Shown one piece after another: positions 1-5,613 of a stretch of 9,592 bases of DNA (positions are counted from its first letter, which is position 1; the number at the start of each line of letters is the position of its first letter). Origin of the DNA: Acidimicrobiia bacterium (GTDB taxonomy: Bacteria; Actinomycetota; Acidimicrobiia; Acidimicrobiales; Ilumatobacteraceae); assembly GCA_013821025.1 (NCBI GenBank), contig JACDHN010000072.1, positions 1 to 9,592 on the forward strand, read 5' to 3'. Both the position numbers and the translations under genes were made by a program. Below the pieces are notes generated by a model, which was given only the letters and a program-made list of their open reading frames with translations, was not told where the DNA came from and did no database searches.

Positions 1-775
1 CCTCTGCGGCGTACTCGATGGCAGCAAGGCCCTCCTCGCCGTAGGCGTCGCCCTGATAGATGACACCGACCTTGACGTTCTCGCCGCCTCCCATCTCGTC
101 GGAGACCCACGCCATGGCGTTGATGGCTTCGAGCGGGAACGGGGTCTGGAACACGAACATGTGGTCCAGCGGGATCACCGACGCCGACAGTGTTCCGGCG
201 AGCGTCACGATGCCGTCGCGAGATACGTCGTTGGCCAGCGCGAAGACGGTGGCGGTGCCGAGCAGCTGCGTGACGAACGCCGTGTCGTCCTTGATCGCCC
301 GGTACTCTTGGATGGCGATCTGCGTGTCGTACTTGGTGTCGGCCCGCACGACGGTGACGTCACGGCCGCAGATACCACCCTCGGCGTTGAGGGCTTCGAA
401 GTAGATCTCGCTGCCAATCGCCGCCGGCGTCCCGATCGAGGCGATGGGCCCTGAGAAGTCGTTGAGCACGGCCACCCGGATCTCGGAGTCGGTCACGCCG
501 GGACCGGTCGTGACCTCGCCGAGCTCGCCGGCCCCGGTGGTTGGCGGTGCCTCGCTGCCGGCGGTCGTCGGCTCCGTGCTGGCCGGGTCGGTGCTGCCCG
601 GTTCGGTGCTGGCCGGCTCGGTGCTGGCCGGCTCGGTGTCTTCAGCTGCGGTGTCGCCGGATGTCGGATCGGCGCTGGAGGCGACAGAGTCGCCGGCGCC
701 CGGCTCGTCGTCGCCGCACGCGGCGAGTGTGAGACTGACGACGCCAAGCGCTGACAGCAGTTGTTTGGCTCGCAC
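1..775 (-). CDS. ABC transporter substrate-binding lipoprotein (branched-chain amino acid / aromatic acid type), 3' end cut off by window
   Basis: The protein should be a lipid-anchored receptor that captures a small ligand for an ABC importer of the LivJ/Peripla_BP_6 class. Translation from GTG at 775 gives a positively charged start, a hydrophobic stretch and a lipobox (L17-A-A-C20), so this is a lipoprotein signal peptide. Residues about 21-95 form a Thr/Glu/Pro/Ser-rich linker containing repeated TEPAS units. The folded domain then begins with the family pattern 'IRVAVLNDFSGP...', followed by 'EALNAEGGICGRDV' and 'LGTATVFALANDVSRDG'. 258 codons are visible; family members are usually about 400 residues, so the C-terminal third or more lies beyond the left edge. 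GTG is chosen because GAGGGGG (780-786) lies just upstream and the signal peptide follows at once. Members of this class carry branched-chain amino acids but also benzoate-like or phenylpropanoid acids. The neighbouring catabolic genes favour an aromatic ligand here, which is inference. Confidence 0.9.
   Translation of the reverse strand, partial: MRAKQLLSALGVVSLTLAACGDDEPGAGDSVASSADPTSGDTAAEDTEPASTEPASTEPGSTDPASTEPTTAGSEAPPTTGAGELGEVTTGPGVTDSEIRVAVLNDFSGPIASIGTPAAIGSEIYFEALNAEGGICGRDVTVVRADTKYDTQIAIQEYRAIKDDTAFVTQLLGTATVFALANDVSRDGIVTLAGTLSASVIPLDHMFVFQTPFPLEAINAMAWVSDEMGGGENVKVGVIYQGDAYGEEGLAAIEYAAE
578..637 (-). repeat. 15-bp tandem repeat, four units, inside the lipoprotein linker
   Basis: Four consecutive 15-bp units occupy 578-592, 593-607, 608-622 and 623-637. 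The units at 608-622 and 623-637 are identical (ACCGAGCCGGCCAGC on the coding strand). The other two differ at a few positions, and a more degenerate copy continues to about 566. The repeat length is a multiple of three and encodes TEPAS/TEPGS/TDPAS, so unit gain or loss would change tether length without a frameshift. Confidence 0.9.
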
Positions 776-779
776 GGTT

Positions 780-786
780 CCCCCTC
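780..786 (-). promoter_or_regulatory. Shine-Dalgarno site of the substrate-binding protein
   Basis: On the minus strand GAGGGGG stands 4 nt before the GTG at 775, and its GAGG core is 7 nt away. It is the strongest ribosome-binding signal near this start and fixes the GTG as the initiation codon. Confidence 0.75.
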
Positions 787-825
787 TTCGTACACGTCCT
801 GACGGAGCGCTGTGAACGGCTCCCG

Positions 826-854
826 TTGACCAGGCGCATTTCTGAACATAACAT
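826..854 (+). promoter_or_regulatory. Sigma-70-type promoter for the hydrolase-VOC pair
   Basis: TTGACC (826-831), a 17-bp spacer and TAACAT (849-854) form a good -35/-10 pair. Transcription would begin near 861, about 30 nt before ATG 892. The TTG at 826, which opens the reading frame on paper, is therefore better read as part of the -35 box than as a start codon. Confidence 0.6.
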
Positions 855-872
855 CACCTTCACAAATGTCAA
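845..872 (-). promoter_or_regulatory. Sigma-70-type promoter for the substrate-binding protein
   Basis: Read on the minus strand, a perfect -35 box TTGACA (872-867) is followed after 16 bp by TATGTT (850-845). Transcription would start near 838 and leave a leader of about 60 nt before the GTG at 775. The -10 box shares bases 849-850 with the -10 box of the opposite promoter. Seen by eye only; no start-site data. Confidence 0.6.
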
Positions 873-891
873 GGACCGAGCGGACCGCCCG

Positions 892-2001
892 ATGAGTGCT
901 GCGGCACGCGAGTGGGTGGCGTTGCCATCGCCCACGCTCGCCCGTGCCGGCCACGGCAGCGCACCGTGCCAGGGCGTCTACCACCGCCCGGCCGGAGCGG
1001 CGCCGAAGACGGCGTTCATCGCCAGCCACTACAACGTCGACTTCTCAGAGCACTACCTGGCCGAGCCGCTCGCCGAGCGGGGCCACGGTTTCCTCGGTTG
1101 GAACACGCGCTACAGGGGCAACGAGGCGTACTTCCTGCTCGAGCATGCCGTCGTCGACATCGGCGTCGGCGTCCGTTGGTTGCGCGAGGTCGCCGGCGTC
1201 GACACCATCGTCATCATCGGCAACTCCGGCGGCGGGTCGCTGATGGGTGCGTACCAGTCCCAGGCGACGGAACCGAACCTGCACCCGGCGCGCGACATGT
1301 CGCTTCCCGATGCGGCGCTGTCGCTGTCGCCAGCCGATCTCTACGTGTCGCTCAATGCCCACCCAGGCCGCCCGGACGTGCTGACCTCGTGGCTCGACCC
1401 GTCCGTCACCGACGAAGCCGACCCGATGTCGGTCGATCCCGCGCTCGACATGTTCGACGAACGCCACGGGCCCCCGTACGCGCCCGAGTTCGTCGTGCAA
1501 TACCGCGCCGCCCAGATCGCCCGCAACGAACGCTTCACCACCTGGGCGATCGACGAGCTCGATCGGCTCGCATCACACGGTGCGTGGGACCGGCTCTTCA
1601 ACGTGCACCGGGTGTGGGCCGACTTGCGTTTCACGGACCTGACGCTCGATCCGTCGGACCGTCTCGCAGGCTGTTACGTCGGCGATCCTCGCAAGGCCAA
1701 CTACGGCCCGCTCGGCATCGGACGTACCAATACGCTGCGTTCGTGGTTGTCGATGTGGAGCCTGCGCGAATCTCAGTGCGTCGGGGCTCCCCACCTCGGT
1801 CGGATCGAGGTTCCCTCGATCGTGATCCAGTCGATGGCGGACCGCGGCGTATACCCGTCGGATGCGCATGCCCTCCACGAGGCGCTGGCATCGAAGGACA
1901 AGTCGCTCGAGTTCCTTCCCGGCGAGCACTACTTCGAGGACGCCGGTCGCCCCGAGGTCGCCGATCTCATCACATCGTGGACCGACAACCGCCGTGGCTG
2001 A
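892..2001 (+). CDS. Alpha/beta hydrolase
   Basis: A 369-residue alpha/beta-hydrolase-fold protein, probably cytosolic because no signal peptide is seen. The nucleophile elbow is G110-N-S112-G-G at the end of a hydrophobic strand ('DTIVIIGNSGGG'). Near the C-terminus 'IVIQSMADRGVYPSDAH' supplies a likely acid and 'FLPGEHYFED' the histidine, so the Ser-Asp-His order is intact. The N-terminal 'AFIASHYNVDFSEHYLAEPLAERGHGFLGWNTR' resembles the first strand and oxyanion-hole region of the fold. ATG 892 is preferred over TTG 826, which lies in the predicted -35 box; the ribosome site before ATG 892 is weak. Only 57 bp without a terminator separate it from the VOC gene, so the two are probably cotranscribed. 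A role in cleaving an ester or C-C bond of a ring-fission product is plausible from context, but the exact substrate is unknown. Confidence 0.88.
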   Translation: MSAAAREWVALPSPTLARAGHGSAPCQGVYHRPAGAAPKTAFIASHYNVDFSEHYLAEPLAERGHGFLGWNTRYRGNEAYFLLEHAVVDIGVGVRWLREVAGVDTIVIIGNSGGGSLMGAYQSQATEPNLHPARDMSLPDAALSLSPADLYVSLNAHPGRPDVLTSWLDPSVTDEADPMSVDPALDMFDERHGPPYAPEFVVQYRAAQIARNERFTTWAIDELDRLASHGAWDRLFNVHRVWADLRFTDLTLDPSDRLAGCYVGDPRKANYGPLGIGRTNTLRSWLSMWSLRESQCVGAPHLGRIEVPSIVIQSMADRGVYPSDAHALHEALASKDKSLEFLPGEHYFEDAGRPEVADLITSWTDNRRG

Positions 2002-2046
2002 GCCATCCATCCTTCAACGACGTCACCATCCGGAACCATCTCTGTG

Positions 2047-2052
2047 AAAGGA
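2047..2052 (+). promoter_or_regulatory. Shine-Dalgarno site of the VOC gene
   Basis: AAAGGA lies 6 nt before ATG 2059. An in-frame GTG at 2044 overlaps this motif and would leave no ribosome site of its own, so ATG 2059 is the likely start. Confidence 0.7.
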
Positions 2053-2058
2053 CCACCC

Positions 2059-2637
2059 ATGAACGACCGTTCAGACCCAACATCGCCGATCCGCAACCGG
2101 GAGTTCGCGCTCAACGGCATCAATCACCTCGCCCTCGTGTGCAGCGACATGCAACGCACCGTCGACTTCTACACGGAGGTCCTCGGCATGCCGCTCGTGA
2201 AGACTCTCGAGCTTCCGGGAGGGATGGGCCAGCACTTCTTCTTCGGACTCGGTAACGGCGATTCGCTGGCCTTCTTCTGGTTCCCCGACGCACCGGCGGC
2301 GACGCCTGGTCTCGCGGCGCCGCGCGGTCTGCCCGGTACGGGCATGCTGACCAGCGGCGTGGCGTCGATGAACCACGTCGCCTTCGACGTGCCGGAGGAC
2401 AAGATGGACGAGTACCGCCGCCGCCTGCTCGACAAGGGACTCGAGGTGACCGAGATCGCCAACCACGACGACAGCCGCCGGACGATCAGTGCGGACATGC
2501 ACGAAGGGGTGTTCATGCGCAGCATGTACTTCTTCGATCCCGACGGGATCCTGCTCGAGTTCGCCTGTTGGTCGAACGCCGGCAAGGCACTCGCAGGCAA
2601 CCAGCGCAACGACGTGCTCGAACCGGCAGTGCACTGA
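2059..2637 (+). CDS. VOC-family (glyoxalase/extradiol-dioxygenase-like) protein
   Basis: A 192-residue protein with two beta-alpha-beta-beta-beta halves of the vicinal-oxygen-chelate fold. The first half starts 'INHLALVCSDMQRTVDFYTEVLG' (residues 21-43) and the second 'MNHVAFDVPEDKMDEYRRRL' (104-123). The C-terminal strand reads 'YFFDPDGILLEFACW' (157-171). Candidate metal ligands are H23, H106 and E167. The acidic or Gln ligand expected in the first half of a glyoxalase I site falls in 'DSLAFFWF', where no such residue is present. The visible set is therefore a two-His-one-Glu triad, as in extradiol dioxygenases, but in a single short domain. It may cleave or isomerise a ring or ring-fission intermediate. 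It follows the hydrolase by 57 bp and converges on the IclR gene. Dioxygenase activity is not proven by sequence. Confidence 0.88.
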   Translation: MNDRSDPTSPIRNREFALNGINHLALVCSDMQRTVDFYTEVLGMPLVKTLELPGGMGQHFFFGLGNGDSLAFFWFPDAPAATPGLAAPRGLPGTGMLTSGVASMNHVAFDVPEDKMDEYRRRLLDKGLEVTEIANHDDSRRTISADMHEGVFMRSMYFFDPDGILLEFACWSNAGKALAGNQRNDVLEPAVH

Positions 2638-2674
2638 TCGCGGCCTGAGCTCATCTCCGGTGCGTCGCTCAAGG

Positions 2675-2706
2675 AGCCGCGCCGTGGCGGTACCCAAACC
2701 GCGGCT
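2675..2706. terminator. Possible bidirectional terminator hairpin between convergent genes
   Basis: AGCCGCG (2675-2681) pairs perfectly with CGCGGCT (2700-2706) across an 18-nt loop, in the 74-bp gap between the VOC and IclR stop codons. No U-tract follows on either strand, so this is a weak candidate. The position between convergent genes is the main support. Confidence 0.3.
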
Positions 2707-2711
2707 GGTCA

Positions 2712-3479
2712 TCAGATCTGGTTCGTAGCGACGATCGCCTGCATTCGGCGGGCGACTCCGTCAGCGTCGGCAACGGCGAGACGATGCTGTGGCGCGGCGC
2801 AGCTCACGGCGGCGACGAGGGTGCCGTCCTGGCCGCGCAGCGCGACGGCGACCGAGACGACGTCGACCTCGCTCTCTCCGCTGTTGACCGCGAAGCCGAC
2901 TCGCCGGCACTCGTCGAGAACGGTGAGCAGATCGTCGATGTCATCGATGGAGCTCGCTGTGCCGGTCGGCAGCTGCTGGGTGCCGTAGAGCCGGCGGACC
3001 ATGTCGTTGCTCACACCGGCCAGCAGCATCTTGCCGGTGGAGGTCCAATGAGCTGCGAGCGAGCGCCCCGTGCGGGCGGCGACGCGAACGGCCCGCGTCG
3101 ACTCGACCGCGTCGAGATAACGCACCAGCGTGCCTTCTCGGATCCCGAGGTGGATCGTCTCGCCGAGATCGGCCGCCAGCTTCTCCAGCAGGGGCCGCGC
3201 TCGTACGAGCAACTCGCCATGCAGCACGGCGGTACGTCCGATCTCCAGCAGCGCGTCACCGGCGGTGTAAAGGCGGCTGTCGGGCCGCTGGCGAACGAAC
3301 CCGCGATGGGCCAGCGCGGCGAGGAGGCGATGAGCGGTGGAGTTGGCGACACCAAGCTCGCGTGCCACGTCGGATAGGCGCATCGCCGGTTCGAAGCGGA
3401 GCAGCTCGATGATCCGCAGGGCGTGGTCCACCGACGCGAGCGGGTAACGCGGCAGATCCGTGAGAGTCGTCTCGATCAC
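2712..3479 (-). CDS. IclR-family transcriptional regulator
   Basis: A 255-residue DNA-binding regulator of usual IclR length. The N-terminal winged helix-turn-helix spans about residues 15-66: 'ASVDHALRIIELLRFEPAMRLSDVARELGVANSTAHRLLAAL', with recognition helix near 46-56. The effector-binding domain (about 72-255) shows the family pattern 'AAHWTSTGKMLLA' (142-154) and 'GFAVNSGESEVDVVSVAVAL' (195-214). IclR proteins often sense aromatic acids or their breakdown products, for example PcaU, PobR and MhpR relatives. The GTG start at 3479 overlaps the SDR stop by 4 nt (GTGA), so the two genes are translationally coupled, with the SDR gene first. Its probable targets are the divergent promoters at 4244-4380, where two similar 15-bp palindromes occur. 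Whether it represses or activates cannot be read from sequence. Confidence 0.93.
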   Translation of the reverse strand: MIETTLTDLPRYPLASVDHALRIIELLRFEPAMRLSDVARELGVANSTAHRLLAALAHRGFVRQRPDSRLYTAGDALLEIGRTAVLHGELLVRARPLLEKLAADLGETIHLGIREGTLVRYLDAVESTRAVRVAARTGRSLAAHWTSTGKMLLAGVSNDMVRRLYGTQQLPTGTASSIDDIDDLLTVLDECRRVGFAVNSGESEVDVVSVAVALRGQDGTLVAAVSCAAPQHRLAVADADGVARRMQAIVATNQI

Positions 3480-3486
3480 GTGATCG
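3473..3486. repeat. 14-bp perfect palindrome at the SDR/IclR junction
   Basis: CGATCACGTGATCG is its own reverse complement and covers the last codons of the SDR gene and the GTG start of the IclR gene. A nine-base part, CACGTGATC, recurs at 4246-4254, just upstream of the SDR start codon. It may be an autoregulatory or translation-level element, or a chance product of the GTGA overlap. Confidence 0.45.
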
Positions 3487-4243
3487 TCTTCCCGCCGTCA
3501 ATGACGAGGGTCTGACCCGTCATGTACGAGGATTCGGCACTTGCGAGGTAGAGCACTGCGTTGGCGATGTCGTCGGGTTCGCCGAAACGACCGGCCGGCA
3601 ACCGGCGACGGAGCCGCTCGGAACGTTGCTCGTCGGCCAGCAACGGCGCTGTCGCAGCGGTGCGGATGAGCCCGGGGCACACGGCGTTGCAGCGGATCCC
3701 GGCCGAGCCGTAGTCGACAGCCACGGAGCGTGTCAGCTGGACGACGCCGCCCTTCGCTGCCATGTAGGCGGCGAAGTTCGGCGTCGCATCCAGGAACCCG
3801 GCGATCGATGCCCTGTTCACGATGGCGCCCCCTCCGCCGTCGATCATGATCGGGATGGCGTACTTGCAGCCGAAGAAGACGCCCGTCAGGGTCACATCGA
3901 TCGTTCGCTGCCACTCCTCGGTCGACGTCTCGAGCAGCGGTCGGTGCAACGGCGCCCAATAGGCGTTGTTGTGCAGCACGTCGAGCCGACCGAAGTGCTC
4001 GACGGCCTTTTCGCACATCACCTTCACCGCCTCCTCGTCGGCGACGTCAGTGAGGCACGACACGGCCGTGCCGCCCGCTGCGGTGATCGCACCCACCGTG
4101 TCGTCGGCGCCTTCGATGACGACATCGGCCACGACCACCGATGCACCCTCGGCTGCGAACGCGGCGGCCGTTGCACGCCCGATGCCTGATCCGGCCCCCG
4201 TGACGACGGCGACCTGCCGCTGGAAGCGCGACCCGGCGGTCAC
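3476..4243 (-). CDS. Short-chain dehydrogenase/reductase (SDR), NAD-type
   Basis: A 255-residue classical SDR, the standard length, predicted to oxidise an alcohol or diol or reduce a ketone in the cytosol. The cofactor motif TGAGSGIG occupies 15-22. Asp40 at the end of the second strand favours NAD(H) over NADP(H). Catalytic Ser146, Tyr160 and Lys164 ('YMAAK') are present, and the C-terminal 'YMTGQTLVIDGG' is typical. Two departures stand out. The usual NNAG is NNAY (92-95), and the position that normally holds the catalytic-tetrad Asn ('VNLTG') is Thr118 ('VTLTG'). The start is GTG 4243, with no good Shine-Dalgarno site and no in-frame ATG nearby. It is the first gene of a two-gene operon with the IclR regulator and is divergent from the Rieske genes. 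A cis-dihydrodiol or hydroxyacid dehydrogenase role is inferred from context. Confidence 0.92.
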   Translation of the reverse strand: MTAGSRFQRQVAVVTGAGSGIGRATAAAFAAEGASVVVADVVIEGADDTVGAITAAGGTAVSCLTDVADEEAVKVMCEKAVEHFGRLDVLHNNAYWAPLHRPLLETSTEEWQRTIDVTLTGVFFGCKYAIPIMIDGGGGAIVNRASIAGFLDATPNFAAYMAAKGGVVQLTRSVAVDYGSAGIRCNAVCPGLIRTAATAPLLADEQRSERLRRRLPAGRFGEPDDIANAVLYLASAESSYMTGQTLVIDGGKTIT

Positions 4244-4256
4244 AGCACGTGATCAA

Positions 4257-4271
4257 TTCTGCTGAGCAGAA
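4257..4271. promoter_or_regulatory. Candidate IclR operator O1 (perfect 15-bp palindrome)
   Basis: TTCTGCT-G-AGCAGAA is a perfect inverted repeat with 7-bp arms around one base, 14 bp upstream of the SDR start codon. Size and symmetry match operators of IclR-type dimers, such as the 15-bp palindrome of E. coli IclR. A near-copy lies at 4366-4380. Binding by the adjacent regulator is inference. Confidence 0.55.
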
Positions 4272-4287
4272 AATGCATCGTTGGCCA

Positions 4288-4293
4288 GTCTAG
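4288..4293 (-). promoter_or_regulatory. Possible -10 box for the SDR-IclR operon
   Basis: On the minus strand TAGACT (4293-4288) fits the TANNNT consensus. Transcription would start near 4281, leaving about 38 nt of leader and placing O1 inside that leader. No convincing -35 box was found at 16-18 bp, so this is tentative. The box sits in an 8-bp palindrome, GTCTAGAC (4288-4295). Confidence 0.3.
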
Positions 4294-4322
4294 ACACGAG
4301 CGAAGCACTCCAGCACCTCACC

Positions 4323-4352
4323 TAGACGCCCGTGGACAAGAGCCACTAGTCT
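4323..4352 (+). promoter_or_regulatory. Possible leaderless promoter of the Rieske operon
   Basis: TAGACG (4323-4328, four of six bases of the -35 consensus), an 18-bp spacer and TAGTCT (4347-4352, TANNNT) end 7 nt before GTG 4360. That spacing would start transcription at the start codon itself, which agrees with the absence of a Shine-Dalgarno site. The -10 box lies in a GAGCCA/TGGCTC inverted repeat (4340-4357). Confidence 0.4.
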
Positions 4353-4359
4353 GGCTCCT

Positions 4360-5613
4360 GTGGAGTTCTCCTTAGCAGAACGACCGATCGCGCTCTCGGA
4401 CCGCCGCTGGCCCGATGCCGGCGTCACCCGGGTGCCGTTCTGGGTGTACACCGACGTCGCCCTCTACGAACGAGAGCAGGAGCGGATCTTCCGCGGGCCG
4501 TCGTGGAGCTACGTCGCACTGGCCGCCGAGATCCCCGAGGCCGGCGACTTCGTGCGAACCAGCGTCGGCGACGTCCCCGTGATCGTCACTCGCGACCGCA
4601 AGGGCGCGGTGCACGTGGTCGTCAATCGCTGCGCCCATCGGGGTGTCGTCGTCTGCAACGCTGCATCCGGCAACGCCACCACGTTCACCTGTCCGTATCA
4701 CCAGTGGCAGTACGCCTCCGACGGCCGGCTGCTCGGCTTGCCGTTCAAGAAGGGCGTCGGCGGTCACGGCGGCATGCCCGCCGACTTCGACAACGCCGAG
4801 CACGGCCTCCAGCAGTTGTGCGTCATCGAACGCAACGGGGTCGTCTTCGCCTCGTTCGACCACGGCCTGGCGTCGCTGGAGGAGTATCTCGGGCCGACGA
4901 ACCTGGGCTGGTTCGACCGCGTCTTCGACGGTCGACCCCTGCGGGTCCTCGGCTATCAGCGCCAGACCGTGCCGGCCAACTGGAAGCTGATGTTCGAGAA
5001 CATCAAGGACCCGTACCACGCAAGCCTGTTGCACGTCTTCCTCGTCACGTTCGGACTGTTTCGCGCCGACAACCCGTCGAAGACGCAGATGGATGCGACG
5101 GGACAGCATTCCGTGCTCGTCTCGCAGCGCTCCGAACAGCGTGAGGTCACCGGCACCGACGACATCAAGCGGGTCCGGCACGACCTCGTGCTGCGCGACC
5201 CGACGCTGCTCGACCCGGTGCGCGAGTTCCCTGGGAGCGCCACGGTCGTGATGCAGACCATCTGGCCCAACCTGATCGTGCAGCAGCAGTCGAACACGTT
5301 GGCCATGCGCCAGCTCGTCACCCGGTCGGTCGACGAGTTCGAACTGCACTGGACCTACTTCGGCTATGAGAGCGACGATGAGGAGATGACGCAGCGCCGC
5401 CTGCGCCAGGCGAACCTGATGGGTCCTGCAGGACTCGTGTCGATCGACGATAGTGAGGTGATGCGCCTTGCCCAGCAGGGCGCCGCCGTCGGCCAGCACC
5501 ACGAGGCGCTGTTGGAGATGGGTGGTGCCGACCTCGACGACACCGACCACATGGTGACCGAGGTGGCCATCCGCGCCTTCTATGACCACTACCGCACGGT
5601 GATGGAGTTGTGA
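4360..5613 (+). CDS. Rieske non-heme iron ring-hydroxylating oxygenase, alpha subunit
   Basis: A 417-residue catalytic subunit that uses electrons from a redox partner to hydroxylate an aromatic ring with O2. The Rieske [2Fe-2S] ligands are C91-x-H93 and C111-x2-H114. The mononuclear iron site is N214-x2-D217-x2-H220-x4-H225, with the third ligand in 'GLVSIDDSE' at D363 or D364. D217 is the usual electron-bridging Asp. The opening 'RVPFWVYTDVALYEREQERIFRGPSWSYV' resembles anthranilate/salicylate-hydroxylase-type alpha subunits (AndAc, NagG), suggesting a carboxylated aromatic substrate; this rests on memory of the family. GTG 4360 lacks a Shine-Dalgarno site, and a promoter at 4323-4352 would make the mRNA leaderless. 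Codon 5 is TTA, the only in-frame TTA I found in the window's genes, and it lies inside operator O2. The stop overlaps the beta-subunit start by 4 nt. Confidence 0.95.
   Translation: MEFSLAERPIALSDRRWPDAGVTRVPFWVYTDVALYEREQERIFRGPSWSYVALAAEIPEAGDFVRTSVGDVPVIVTRDRKGAVHVVVNRCAHRGVVVCNAASGNATTFTCPYHQWQYASDGRLLGLPFKKGVGGHGGMPADFDNAEHGLQQLCVIERNGVVFASFDHGLASLEEYLGPTNLGWFDRVFDGRPLRVLGYQRQTVPANWKLMFENIKDPYHASLLHVFLVTFGLFRADNPSKTQMDATGQHSVLVSQRSEQREVTGTDDIKRVRHDLVLRDPTLLDPVREFPGSATVVMQTIWPNLIVQQQSNTLAMRQLVTRSVDEFELHWTYFGYESDDEEMTQRRLRQANLMGPAGLVSIDDSEVMRLAQQGAAVGQHHEALLEMGGADLDDTDHMVTEVAIRAFYDHYRTVMEL
4366..4380. promoter_or_regulatory. Candidate IclR operator O2 (13 of 15 bases match O1)
   Basis: TTCTCCTTAGCAGAA matches O1 at 13 of 15 positions and keeps the same mirrored arms with one mismatch. 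It covers codons 3-7 of the Rieske alpha gene, just downstream of the predicted start site. Its centre is 109 bp from the O1 centre, a little over ten helical turns, so one dimer pair could bridge both sites. Confidence 0.5.

Noticed and set aside
802..826. Imperfect hairpin (GGAGC/GCTCC with a bulged extension) in the leader of the substrate-binding protein mRNA
   Set aside because: Short stem, 10-nt loop, no matching riboswitch pattern or U-tract; it also overlaps the opposite promoter, so chance pairing in GC-rich DNA is likely.
840..854. Third IclR operator copy near the 826-872 promoters
   Set aside because: Only TTCTG of the first arm matches; about 8 of 15 positions agree with O1 and the symmetry is lost.
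826..891. N-terminal extension of the hydrolase from TTG 826
   Set aside because: The TTG is part of a good -35 box, the segment has no ribosome site, and the protein-like sequence begins at ATG 892.
912..2255. 447-residue plus-strand open frame over the hydrolase and VOC genes
   Set aside because: Arg/Pro/Ala-rich shadow frame typical of high-GC DNA; the overlapping frames show clear hydrolase and VOC motifs.
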